DNA of 11,214 nucleotides. Source: Bacteroidales bacterium UBA6207. Lineage in GTDB: Bacteria > Bacteroidota > Bacteroidia > Bacteroidales > F082. The position numbers were made by a program, and so were the translations under genes. Within the stretch, counting starts at the first letter, position 1. Every line of letters starts with the position of its first letter. A model generated the notes under the pieces. That model ran no database searches and was not told the origin of the DNA. It saw nothing but the letters and a program-made list of their open reading frames with translations. The stretch spans positions 6,350 through 17,563 of the forward strand of contig DISP01000026.1 in assembly GCA_002421995.1 (NCBI GenBank), read 5' to 3'. Positions 1-8,800 of the stretch are shown here, in pieces.

Positions 1-723
1 GAAAGTTTGCTGGAGAGCGAGCTATTCGGACATGAAAAAGGAGCATTCACAGGTGCAGTTTACAACCGGAAAGGACGATTTGAAATGGCTGACAATGGCA
101 CAATTTTCCTTGATGAAATTGCTACCATCTCCATGAAAATGCAAATCGAATTGCTGCGCGTACTCGAAACAAAATCTTTTATGCGTGTTGGCGGCAGCAA
201 ACTTATCAGCTCTGATTTCAGGGTAATTTGCGCTACCAACCGCGATCTGAAACAAATGGTTGTTGAAGGCCTTTTTAGAGAAGACCTTTATTACCGGCTC
301 AATGTTGTTAATATCAGCATTCCGCCGTTAAGGGCCAGATTGGATGATATTCCTGTACTGGTTCAGCATTTTATCAGCAAATACTGCCGAGCCATGAGCC
401 GAAACATTGTCACAATCGAAAATGCGGCAATAAACAGATTGCAAGAATACGACTTTCCCGGCAACGTCAGGGAGCTCGAAAACATGATCGAAAGGGCAAT
501 CGTTGTTGGAAATGGCAAAGAAATTCGTGTGAAAGATTTGCCCGGTCAGAAAGAAAGCAACGCAATCATTACCGAAAGCCTTGAAGAATTAGAAAAAAAA
601 CATGTACAAAACGTGTTGAATAAATACGACTGGAACATTTCGCGGACTGCCAAAGCTCTTCAGGTTGACAGAGTTACCCTATATAACAAGATCAAAAAAT
701 ACGACCTGAGACAAGGAAGTTAA
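1..723 (+). CDS. Sigma-54-dependent transcriptional activator, C-terminal part (5' end outside window)
   Basis: This is the end of an NtrC-family activator, an AAA+ ATPase that remodels RNA polymerase bound to sigma-54. The frame is open from base 1, so the true start lies upstream, and any receiver domain and the Walker A loop are not visible. In the 240 visible residues the GAFTGA loop that contacts sigma-54 is at 14-19, Walker B (TIFLDE) at 34-39, the arginine-finger region (FREDLYYRL) at 92-100, and the sensor II motif (PGNVRELEN) at 153-161. A Fis-type helix-turn-helix occupies about 199-235 (ISRTAKALQVDRVTLYNKI). All key residues that can be seen are intact, so the protein is probably functional. 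The next gene begins 39 bases after the stop and may be cotranscribed. The target genes cannot be read from this window. Confidence 0.96.
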   Translation, partial: ESLLESELFGHEKGAFTGAVYNRKGRFEMADNGTIFLDEIATISMKMQIELLRVLETKSFMRVGGSKLISSDFRVICATNRDLKQMVVEGLFREDLYYRLNVVNISIPPLRARLDDIPVLVQHFISKYCRAMSRNIVTIENAAINRLQEYDFPGNVRELENMIERAIVVGNGKEIRVKDLPGQKESNAIITESLEELEKKHVQNVLNKYDWNISRTAKALQVDRVTLYNKIKKYDLRQGS

Positions 724-762
724 AATTGCATCCTTTCCCAACTTAAAAAGGCAGTTTCGATA

Positions 763-1293
763 ATGAAAATCACACTCCTCAACTACGGACAGTTCGATAG
801 GAATCTGCTGAATAAGGTAGCGGAGTCGGTTGAAAAAGAGTTTCATTCCGAGGTTATTATACGTGACGAGTATGCCGATCTCAGCACTTTCTTCGATTCG
901 TCACGCAAACAATACAACGGAAACAAACTACTTGGCTTTATTGAAAATAAACCCGGACAAGGTGACGAGAAATTCATCGGCTTATTCAATGTTGACATTT
1001 TTATTCCCATTCTTACCTACATCTACGGACAGGCATATCTTAACGGAAAATCAGCTATTGCTTCTTCTCACAGGCTGTCAAACGAGCGCTATGGCATGGT
1101 CAAAGATGAAAAGCTTTTCCTCGAAAGACTGATCAAAGAAACCCACCATGAACTTGGCCACTGTTTTGGTTTGCTGCACTGCCATTCACCAGGTTGCGTG
1201 ATGCAATCAAGCACTTATGTAGAAGATATTGACCAGAAATCAGGCCATTTTTGCGAGTCCTGCCGTAAACATCTGCATTCCAGCTCTTTGTAA
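763..1293 (+). CDS. Archaemetzincin-family zinc metallopeptidase
   Basis: A 176-residue protein with no signal peptide, so probably cytoplasmic. It carries the metzincin zinc site HELGHCFGLLH: H129, H133 and H139 as ligands and E130 as the catalytic base. A cysteine set typical of archaemetzincins follows (C140, C145, then C164 and C167 in CESC), which in this family holds a second, structural zinc. M147, in the CVM that starts the Met-turn, is in the expected place. The gap between this Met and the CxxC pair is 16 residues, one fewer than the commonly quoted family pattern. The upstream stretch FDSSRKQYNG (44-53) also fits the family, and the length is typical. The ATG at 763 gives a natural beta-strand start (MKITLLNYG); only a weak AAAAGG lies upstream, as is usual in this phylum. 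The natural substrate of bacterial members is unknown. It may share a transcript with the sigma-54 activator before it. Confidence 0.9.
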   Translation: MKITLLNYGQFDRNLLNKVAESVEKEFHSEVIIRDEYADLSTFFDSSRKQYNGNKLLGFIENKPGQGDEKFIGLFNVDIFIPILTYIYGQAYLNGKSAIASSHRLSNERYGMVKDEKLFLERLIKETHHELGHCFGLLHCHSPGCVMQSSTYVEDIDQKSGHFCESCRKHLHSSSL

Positions 1294-1395
1294 GTATTAC
1301 ATTGTCAACTTTTCAAACAGTTTAAAACAGTTTTTTACATAATTTGCAAAGCTGTTTACTGAATTATACACCGAATTTCCATTAGGTAAATATAC

Positions 1396-1403
1396 TATCT
1401 TTG
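1396..1403 (+). promoter_or_regulatory. Putative -7 box (TATCTTTG) for the sensor kinase gene
   Basis: TATCTTTG matches the Bacteroidota -7 consensus TAnnTTTG exactly and lies 37 bases before the ATG at 1441, which implies a short leader of about 30 bases. No clear TTG/TTTG -33 box is visible at 19-21 bases upstream. The TCACCA-N4-TGGTGA palindrome found upstream of the next two transcription units is absent here, so the sensor gene seems to be controlled separately. Confidence 0.55.
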
Positions 1404-1440
1404 AATTCAGTTTTATTTGTTTTGCGCTTAGCCCACAGGC

Positions 1441-4440
1441 ATGAAAGGATATTCGCTAAAAGTTTTTGTAAGCTCAATTTTCTTACTTCTGACTATGATT
1501 CAATTAGTTAGTCAGAATACCGAATTGCGTTTTGAACATTATAACACCATTGATGGCCTTAGCGACAATCATACAACAGCAATACTTCAGGACAGTCGGG
1601 GCTTTATTTGGATTGGGAGCACCCATGGTCTGAATCGTTTCGATGGTCGCACATTTAAAAATTATACGATTTTAGGCGAACAGGGACTTACCGATCTGAA
1701 TATCTATGCACTTGCTGAAGACAGCCAGGGCAATATTTGGGTTGGCACACAGAATGGATTAAATAAATTAGATCCAAACACCGAAAAAATAAAGCAGTAC
1801 TTCATGGGATCAGGCCCCGGTACTATTCCATATAAATGGTGTAACAGCCTTTATATAGATAAAGAAAACAAGCTGTGGCTGTCCACCGAGAAAGGCTTGT
1901 CCTGCTATGATGAGCCGACAGACAGTTTTCAGAACTATCCGGTTGAAGTTTTTGGCCCAGACCCAAAAATTAATAAGTTTATCTCGGAAATTTTTGAGGA
2001 CAGTAAAGGAAGATTCTGGTTGACAACATCTTATGGAGTAAAACTTTTTAACAAAACAACAAAAAAAAGTAGCTCGTTCAAGATTAGCTCCACCCGGAAT
2101 GAGCTAACATTGCCATTCACATCTATTTTTGAAGATGTTGATGGCGACATTTGGGCAGGTTGCTGGAACGACGGTATGATGAAATTCAACGCACTGACTA
2201 ATTCTTTCGACAAGGTGCCATTGAAATTAAACACTGATAAAAGTCTTGTTATCTCTGACATCACAAATTTCCATATGAATAAGACGATGTATTTGTTGAT
2301 GGCAACAAATCAGGGGCTATTGGTTTTTAATCCCAAAACTGAGACGGCGATTGATTTTCTTGAACCGGATGACTATCTGAATTGTTTCGCATTCGACTTG
2401 CAAGGCAATCTTTGGATCACAGGGACGAAAGGATTGTATAAAATCAATCAAAACAGTTTGGCATTTAAGTGGTTGCACCTTCCGGATGACCATTCAAAAT
2501 CAACCATCTACCACATCATTCCTGATGCAAGTGGTTCCGGTTACAAATTCTATCTCAGCACGCTTGATGGCTGGTGGCAGTATGACCGTGCACGTGATAC
2601 ACTTATTGCTCAAAAACTCCCCGATGATCCGCATGAGCTTCTCACCACGATCAATCACTGGGTAACAGATTCAACAGGGTACTGGTTTACTTCAATGAAA
2701 GGCTTCGGTCATTTTAATCCCCGGAGAAACATACTCACCAACTACTCCGATTTGCTAACAGGAGCGGCACGTTACCACTTCACACAGTTTGTTTTCATAG
2801 ATCACCTCCACAGATTGTGGATAAGCATTCACCGCATTGGAATCATGCTTTTCGAGCCGGAAACAAACAAGTCCCAAATGTTTATGGCAGATCAAAACCA
2901 GGCAGAGAATTTTTTGGGGAATGATGTGAAAGGAATGGCATTGACAGCAGACAGCACCTTGCTTATTGCTGCAAACAACAAACTTTATACCTTGTCAACA
3001 ACTGATTTTACAATTGCAGGTTATCAACTTCCAGATCTGCAAAACAAAATTGATGTGGAGAAAATTAGACCGGACGATATTTGCATTACGCCGGACAATA
3101 AGGTATTAGTGAGCAGTAAACTTCAGATTTTTGAATTCCGCAACCGGCGTTTCTCAAAGCTATTCCCGCAAAATGGATTTGCTGACTTTAACATCGAGAA
3201 GCTCTACAGCAATCCACGTGGTAATATATGGGTCTCAACTTCCAGAGGTATTTTTAAAACCGATACAACTTTTTCTAAATGGGTCAACATCAACAATCGG
3301 CTGAGCTGGTCGGACAATGAATATATTTCAGATATCTCGTTCTGTAATGATGGCACGGTCATTTTTGCAGCCACAGGAAAAATTGGTGTACTCAACGATA
3401 CCATGCTTAAGGGAAGTCCTCCTCCTCCACAAATAATCATTAGCAAGGTTAAATATGGTGATAATGAAGTATTTATGCTAGATACTACGGACAAACCCTT
3501 GCAACTTTCATACAAAGACCCGCTTGAAATTGAACTTTCTCCTGTCAATTATTGCTACGAAAAGGAAATAAAAATCTATTATCAGCTCACTGGCTGGGAA
3601 GACAAAGTGTATGAATATTCCGGCGCAACACCTATTATCTATCATCAATTGCCCACCGGGAAATATGAATTCAAAACCTGGCAGCAAAATGCCGAAGGTG
3701 AAAAAAGCAAGGCTACTCATTTTCATTTTGTTATACACCCTCCTTTTTATCTCAGCTGGTGGTTTATTGCACTTAATATCATCCTTATTTTTTCTGCATA
3801 CACCCTTATAATACGCTATAAGCAAAAGAAAAGCAGGGAATTAGAACAGCTCAGGGCCCGCATTGCAAGCGACCTTCACGACGACATCGGGGCTACACTG
3901 AGTGCTATTGCACTTTATGCCAACACTTTGAAAAATCAAATGGACAAAGATCAGCCGCATTTGCAAAATATCCTGGGCAGAATTGGGGATAACAGCCGGG
4001 AGATGGTCAGCAGCATGAGCGACATTGTATGGGCAATCAATCCGGCCAATGACTTTGGCGAAAAGTTCATTCTCAGAATGCGCGACTATGCTGCTGATAT
4101 GTGTCAGTCAAAGGACATTTTGCTTCATTTTCATGCCGATGAAACTTTGTCCGGCCTGAAATTACCACTGGAACTCCGAAAAAATATGTACTTGATTTTT
4201 AAAGAGTCGATCAACAATGCCGTGAAATATTCGGGCGCTCAGAATATTCATATCAGCCTGCGGTCCAGCGAAAAAGCGTTTTACTTGTCTGTATATGACG
4301 ACGGTACCGGTTTTGACACCAATAGCAATAAACAGGGCAACGGATTAAAAAATATGCAGTCAAGGGCTGTTGAGATGGGGGCAGTTTTAAGCATTGATTC
4401 AATTATTGGGAAAGGCACTAAGGTGAATCTGCAATGGTAA
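1441..4440 (+). CDS. Sensor histidine kinase with periplasmic propeller (Reg_prop / Y_Y_Y) and HisKA_3-type kinase core
   Basis: A 999-residue membrane sensor. A signal peptide or anchor (about 1-25) is followed by a long periplasmic region of Reg_prop propeller repeats, for example FIWIGSTHGLNRFDG and NIWVGTQNGLNKLD, and then a Y_Y_Y domain at about 663-770. One transmembrane helix follows at about 771-795. The cytoplasmic part has a HisKA_3 dimerisation helix with the phosphoacceptor H813 in ASDLHDDIGATLS, and a HATPase with N-box N925/N926, G1 motif DDGTG (953-957) and a GNGLKNM G2 motif. It should sense a periplasmic ligand, autophosphorylate and pass the phosphate to the NarL-type regulator encoded next. 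Unlike the hybrid two-component systems of gut Bacteroides it has no fused receiver or DNA-binding domain. Related propellers often sense glycans, but the ligand cannot be told from the sequence. Confidence 0.94.
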   Translation: MKGYSLKVFVSSIFLLLTMIQLVSQNTELRFEHYNTIDGLSDNHTTAILQDSRGFIWIGSTHGLNRFDGRTFKNYTILGEQGLTDLNIYALAEDSQGNIWVGTQNGLNKLDPNTEKIKQYFMGSGPGTIPYKWCNSLYIDKENKLWLSTEKGLSCYDEPTDSFQNYPVEVFGPDPKINKFISEIFEDSKGRFWLTTSYGVKLFNKTTKKSSSFKISSTRNELTLPFTSIFEDVDGDIWAGCWNDGMMKFNALTNSFDKVPLKLNTDKSLVISDITNFHMNKTMYLLMATNQGLLVFNPKTETAIDFLEPDDYLNCFAFDLQGNLWITGTKGLYKINQNSLAFKWLHLPDDHSKSTIYHIIPDASGSGYKFYLSTLDGWWQYDRARDTLIAQKLPDDPHELLTTINHWVTDSTGYWFTSMKGFGHFNPRRNILTNYSDLLTGAARYHFTQFVFIDHLHRLWISIHRIGIMLFEPETNKSQMFMADQNQAENFLGNDVKGMALTADSTLLIAANNKLYTLSTTDFTIAGYQLPDLQNKIDVEKIRPDDICITPDNKVLVSSKLQIFEFRNRRFSKLFPQNGFADFNIEKLYSNPRGNIWVSTSRGIFKTDTTFSKWVNINNRLSWSDNEYISDISFCNDGTVIFAATGKIGVLNDTMLKGSPPPPQIIISKVKYGDNEVFMLDTTDKPLQLSYKDPLEIELSPVNYCYEKEIKIYYQLTGWEDKVYEYSGATPIIYHQLPTGKYEFKTWQQNAEGEKSKATHFHFVIHPPFYLSWWFIALNIILIFSAYTLIIRYKQKKSRELEQLRARIASDLHDDIGATLSAIALYANTLKNQMDKDQPHLQNILGRIGDNSREMVSSMSDIVWAINPANDFGEKFILRMRDYAADMCQSKDILLHFHADETLSGLKLPLELRKNMYLIFKESINNAVKYSGAQNIHISLRSSEKAFYLSVYDDGTGFDTNSNKQGNGLKNMQSRAVEMGAVLSIDSIIGKGTKVNLQW

Positions 4441-4467
4441 GACTGCATGTTGGCTACAAGCCTGGTT

Positions 4468-4483
4468 TCACCATTTTTGGTGA
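4468..4483. promoter_or_regulatory. Palindromic operator candidate, copy 1 (TCACCA-TTTT-TGGTGA)
   Basis: A perfect 6-4-6 inverted repeat, 27 bases after the sensor stop codon and 41 bases before the response regulator ATG. It ends exactly 23 bases before a -7-like box. The same palindrome, with the same spacing to a -7 box, occurs at 5216-5231; the two copies share TTTCACCA, then one variable base, then TTTTGGTGATT. A dimer of the NarL-type regulator encoded downstream is the natural candidate to bind it. Its position next to the expected -33 region suits an activator that touches RNA polymerase. The binding itself is inferred. Confidence 0.65.
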
Positions 4484-4506
4484 TTGTGTAACAGTGAATC
4501 ATTCCG

Positions 4507-4514
4507 TTTCTTTG
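4507..4514 (+). promoter_or_regulatory. Putative -7 box (TTTCTTTG) for the response regulator gene
   Basis: TTTCTTTG differs at one base from the Bacteroidota -7 consensus TAnnTTTG. A TTG at 4484-4486, directly after the palindrome, lies 20 bases upstream and can serve as the -33 element. The weak box together with an adjacent palindrome suggests a promoter that depends on an activator. The transcript start would be only a few bases before the ATG at 4525, so the leader is very short. Confidence 0.4.
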
Positions 4515-4524
4515 AGAATTAATT

Positions 4525-5157
4525 ATGGAGATGAAAATAGCCGTTTTTGAGGACAATTTAAAATTCAGGGAAAGCCTTGAATTGCTCATCGTGACTACAA
4601 GCGGAATGGAGCTGTGTGGTTCATTTGCCGATACCACACATTTGATCCAACGCATCGGGGTTTTACTGCCTGACGTGGTTTTAATGGATATAAACATACC
4701 GGGAACCGATGGAATTGAGTCAGTTAAGATCATCAAGGAAAACTTTCCTCATGTGCAGGTTTGTATGCAAACAGTGTTTGAGGACGACGACAAAATTTTC
4801 GCCTCGCTGTGCAACGGTGCTTCGGGCTATATCCTTAAAAATCTTCCTCCTGAAAAAGTTGTTCAGGCAATCAGGGAAGTGGCCGACGGAGGCTCGTTTT
4901 TCTCTTCATCAGTTGCAAGAAAAGTCCTTAAAAGCTTTCAAAACCAAACAATTACAAGTGATTTTATTCAACTCACCGACAGGGAAAAAGAAATTCTGAA
5001 ACTCCTTGTTGACGGGATGAGTTATAAGCTCATTGCTGATAAAGTGGCAATAAGCTATGAAACCGTGCATTCGCATATAAAAAAAATCTATGAGAAGCTC
5101 CATGTGAACTCCAAAAGCGAAGCCGTTGTGAAAGCCATCAAGCAAAAGTTAATATAG
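4525..5157 (+). CDS. NarL/FixJ-family response regulator (receiver + LuxR-type HTH)
   Basis: A 210-residue response regulator, the normal length for the family. The receiver (about 3-125) has the acidic pair E9/D10, the phosphoacceptor D55 (VVLMDINIPG), the switch T83 and the conserved K105 (GYILKN). A GerE/LuxR-type helix-turn-helix follows at about 150-205 (LTDREKEILKLL through ETVHSHIKKIYEKL). Regulators of this type are the usual partners of HisKA_3 kinases such as the one encoded just before. Phosphorylation should drive dimerisation and binding to an inverted repeat. The palindromes at 4468-4483 and 5216-5231 are good candidates, which would mean autoregulation plus control of the downstream secreted proteins. 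The start could be the ATG at 4525 or the one two codons later at 4531; the latter puts the usual MKIAVFEDN at the N-terminus. Confidence 0.95.
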   Translation: MEMKIAVFEDNLKFRESLELLIVTTSGMELCGSFADTTHLIQRIGVLLPDVVLMDINIPGTDGIESVKIIKENFPHVQVCMQTVFEDDDKIFASLCNGASGYILKNLPPEKVVQAIREVADGGSFFSSSVARKVLKSFQNQTITSDFIQLTDREKEILKLLVDGMSYKLIADKVAISYETVHSHIKKIYEKLHVNSKSEAVVKAIKQKLI

Positions 5158-5215
5158 ACCTTTTCCATTTTTTCTTTTCTGTAGCCCTTGTCACGGTCTG
5201 AGAAGTGATTTGTTT

Positions 5216-5231
5216 TCACCAGTTTTGGTGA
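5216..5231. promoter_or_regulatory. Palindromic operator candidate, copy 2 (TCACCA-GTTT-TGGTGA)
   Basis: The second copy of the 6-4-6 inverted repeat seen at 4468-4483, 58 bases after the response regulator stop codon. It ends 23 bases before the -7 box at 5255-5262, exactly as in copy 1. Its centre would lie about 45 bases upstream of the expected transcript start, a classic activator position overlapping the -33 region. It probably places the secreted-protein and fibre genes under the neighbouring two-component system. The link is inferred from position, spacing and sequence identity. Confidence 0.68.
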
Positions 5232-5254
5232 TTTACAAGCCCTGCCGATCCCTA

Positions 5255-5262
5255 TAGTTTTG
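5255..5262 (+). promoter_or_regulatory. Putative -7 box (TAGTTTTG) for the secreted-protein/fibre operon
   Basis: TAGTTTTG fits TAnnTTTG and lies 42 bases before the ATG at 5305. The -33 position holds only TTTA (5232-5235), a poor match, directly after the palindrome. This suits a promoter that needs an activator. No other strong -7 box precedes the fibre gene at 5871, so this is the likely promoter for both genes. Confidence 0.5.
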
Positions 5263-5304
5263 CTGTGAGTTAGTGAAATTACTTAAGAATTAAATTCTGG
5301 CACT

Positions 5305-5832
5305 ATGAAACACCAATTGATATGGCTGCTGATAAGTCTCTGTTTTTTATCCTTCAACTGTACACTCAACGGCCAGGAAGCGGTTGTGGCATCAGGCGCC
5401 AATGCCGAAGGTGCAACAGGAAGTGTTTGTTATTCCATTGGGCAAACCTTCTATCAGTTCAGGCAATCTGCCAATGGATCAGTAGCTGAAGGAGTGCAGC
5501 AACCCTACGAGATTTCCGTGGTCACCGGCGGAGCAGCCTGGCCCGGCATTCAGCTCCGCTGCAGTATCAGGCCCAACCCGGTAATTAATATCCTGATTCT
5601 GAGTATTGAAGAAGATTCTCCGGCAGAATATTCCGCCTGGCTCGCCGATATGAATGGAAAATTACTTCGGAAAATCACCATTCAATCTAATGAAACCCAA
5701 ATCAGTATGTCAGAATACCAACCCGCCACCTTTTACCTCACCGTGAATAAAGTCCCCCAATCAGGCGGTAAAGCCCTTGCGCTGCCCGGAACAGAAACCC
5801 TGGTTAAGACATTCAAAATTGTCAAGATATAA
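5305..5832 (+). CDS. Secreted protein with T9SS type A-like C-terminal sorting domain
   Basis: A 175-residue protein with a signal peptide (about 1-23; hydrophobic LIWLLISLCFLSF, with possible cleavage at LNG/QE). It has no proper lipobox, since N precedes the cysteine. The short mature region (about 24-70), with GATGSVCYSIGQTFYQF and SVAEGVQQPYEI, follows a pattern often seen in secreted Bacteroidota proteins. Residues about 88-175 resemble the Por-secretion tail: RPNPV (89-93), LADMNGKLLRKI, FYLTVNK and a final FKIVKI. T9SS tails of this type direct proteins across the outer membrane to the cell surface. The protein is almost nothing but this tail plus a roughly 50-residue module, so it is unlikely to be an enzyme. 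The fibre gene starts 38 bases after its stop, so the two are probably cotranscribed. It might help anchor or export the fibre, but this is inference. Confidence 0.78.
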   Translation: MKHQLIWLLISLCFLSFNCTLNGQEAVVASGANAEGATGSVCYSIGQTFYQFRQSANGSVAEGVQQPYEISVVTGGAAWPGIQLRCSIRPNPVINILILSIEEDSPAEYSAWLADMNGKLLRKITIQSNETQISMSEYQPATFYLTVNKVPQSGGKALALPGTETLVKTFKIVKI

Positions 5833-5870
5833 TATTTCCAGAACACAAAAACCTACCAAAAACCCAAAGC

Positions 5871-8800
5871 ATGAAAAAGTATTTACTCATCATTTTTTTG
5901 CTCATTTCTTCAGCTCAGCTGATTGCACAGGCTCCGCAGAAAATGAGTTACCAGGCTGTGATCCGAAATACCGGCAACGAGCTTTTAGTGAATGCGCCCA
6001 TTGGCATTCGGATAAGCATCTTGCAGGATGGAATGAATGTTGTTTTCATTGAAACACACACGACTAATACAAACGGGAATGGTTTGGTAAGTCTTGTGAT
6101 TGGTGAAGGCAATCCTCAGCTTGGTTCACTACAGGATATTAACTGGGCCACAGGCAATTATACAATCAAAACAGAAACCGACCCCACAGGTGGCAACAAC
6201 TACAGCATTGCAGGGGAAAACCAATTGCTGAGCGTTCCTTTTGCTTTGTTTGCTGCCAACAGCGAAGCCGGACCCCAGGGTCCGCAAGGACCTGAGGGGC
6301 CGCAAGGTGTGCAAGGGCCACAAGGTGTGCAGGGGCCACAGGGCCCGCAAGGTGAGACTGGTCCACAGGGCGAGCAAGGCACACAAGGATTACAAGGTTT
6401 GACAGGGCCTCAGGGAGCTACAGGGCCTCAGGGACTTACAGGACCGCAGGGCGAAACAGGGGCTCAAGGCCCACAGGGAATGACCGGACCACAAGGATTG
6501 ACCGGCCCACAGGGACCACAAGGAGCAACCGGACAGACTGGTCCACAGGGACCTCAGGGCGCTACGGGTGCCCAAGGTTTGACAGGACCCCAGGGACCAC
6601 AAGGCGAAACAGGCGCAACCGGTTCACAAGGTGCCACGGGTCCTCAGGGCCCGGCAGGGCCGCAAGGTTTAACCGGTCCACAAGGCGAAGCCGGTGAGAC
6701 AGGGCCACAAGGTGCAACAGGCGCACAAGGGCCAATAGGACCACAAGGCCTGACAGGTCCGCAGGGACCACAGGGCGAAACCGGCGCAACAGGTACTCAA
6801 GGGCCACAAGGAGCAACAGGACCGCATGGACCACAAGGGCCACAAGGCCTGACAGGTCCTCAAGGACCGCAGGGCGAAACCGGCGCAACAGGTCCGCAGG
6901 GACCACAAGGGCCACAAGGCCTGACAGGTCCGCAGGGACCGCAAGGCGAAACAGGTGCAGCAGGACCACAAGGTGCGACAGGGCCACAAGGCCTGACAGG
7001 TCCGCAGGGACCGCAGGGCGAAACCGGCGCAACAGGTCCGCAGGGAGCTACTGGACCGCAAGGTTTGACAGGCCCGCAGGGCGAAACAGGTGCTACAGGC
7101 CCTCAAGGAGTAGCCGGACCACAAGGTGAAACCGGGCCGCAAGGTTTGACAGGTCCGCAAGGCGAAACCGGGCCGCAAGGACCACAGGGCGAAACCGGAC
7201 CAACAGGTCCGCAAGGCGAAGCCGGCCCAGAAGGCCCACAAGGTCCCCAAGGCATACAAGGCGAAACTGGTCCGGAAGGGCCTGCCGGTGCTGATGGCGC
7301 TGTCAATGGATGGGGACAGACCGGCAATGCCGGATTATCAACAGCCAACTTCATTGGCACCACCGACAACGCTCCTTTTATTATTAAAGTGAATGACTCC
7401 CTTTCGGGTAAAGTAGATAATTACTCCGGAAACACCCTCCTGGGCTACCAGATATCGGAAGGAATGGGAACGATCGGGAATTCAGTGTTTGGATTCAGAG
7501 CCTTGTATTCAAACGATTATGGAGTATACAATACAGCCATTGGTTATAAGGCAATGAATCAAAACCATATTGGAGGATCAAACACCGCCACGGGCAATAT
7601 GACGCTGTATGAAAACACCTCCGGTTCGCAAAATACCGCTGTTGGCAGTATGGCCCTTCAAAACAACAAGGCTGGATCAAAAGCCACAGCTATTGGGTAT
7701 GGTGCGATGGCCAATGCCAACAATACAACAAGTACGTTCGATAATACCAATGTGGCTGTAGGCTACGAATCCCTCAAAGGATCTGACAGTCCGGAAGCCA
7801 ACACAGGAACAGGGAATACAAGTATTGGATTTCAATCGCTTAATGCAAATACTTCCGGACTTAACAATACTGCAAGTGGTAATCAGGCTCTTTTCAACAA
7901 TACCACGGGACATTTGAATACAGCCAACGGCTATAAGGCACTTAACAGCAATGTAAGTGGCAGCTACAATACGGCATATGGTTCTTTTGCACTAAGTTCA
8001 AATATCAATGGATATGAAAATACAGCGACAGGTATAAGCGCACTCTCCCATAATACCACGGGATCCGTTAATACTGCTTATGGTGCACGAGCACTTTATA
8101 ACAATACTGAGGGGCAAATGAATTCCGCTATAGGGTATAATTCCTTGTGGTCTAATACAACAGGTAATTATAATTCTGCAATTGGAGAAAGTGCACTTTA
8201 CGCTAATACAGTTGGAAACGAAAATACTGCAATAGGAATGTACAGCTTGCGCGCAAACAGAGCCAATTCACGTTCAACTGCGGTCGGCCATAAAGCAATG
8301 TACTATGCGGATAGCCGTACCTCAGGCAGGGAAACGTATAATACCGCACTTGGCTATGAAGCTTTAAAAGGCAGTAACAATACATCAGCAAATACCGGGC
8401 AATGGAATACGGCTGTTGGTGATCAGTCACTTTATTCAAACACTTCGGGTTCTTCCAATACGGCAAACGGGGTAAAAACACTATACTCCAACACAACAGG
8501 TGATGCAAACACAGCAATTGGTAGTGAAGCGCTTTATTCCAACACCACAGGAATGGAAAACACAGCAATCGGAGCTCAGTCGCTGTATAATAATACAACA
8601 GGAGAATATAATGTAGCAAATGGCACTCATGCTTTAGTCTCAAACACATCAGGCTCAGCTAATATTGCTGTTGGCAGTTATGCCCTTTTTTCAAATGAAA
8701 GTGGATCATATAATACCGCAATCGGCACAGAAGCACTTGAATACAATACTATTGGATCACAAAATACGGCTACCGGTATGTTTGCACTTTCTAACAATAC

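Noticed and set aside
5158..5180. T-rich stretch after the response regulator as a terminator
   Set aside because: The pyrimidine tract is not preceded by a stable hairpin, so no intrinsic terminator can be supported.
6129..7369. Several long antisense reading frames across the collagen region, rich in Pro, Cys, Leu or Ala
   Set aside because: They are reverse-strand shadows of the GGN-CCN-CAR codon pattern. They have no plausible starts or protein features, and the sense strand encodes a clear collagen-like protein.
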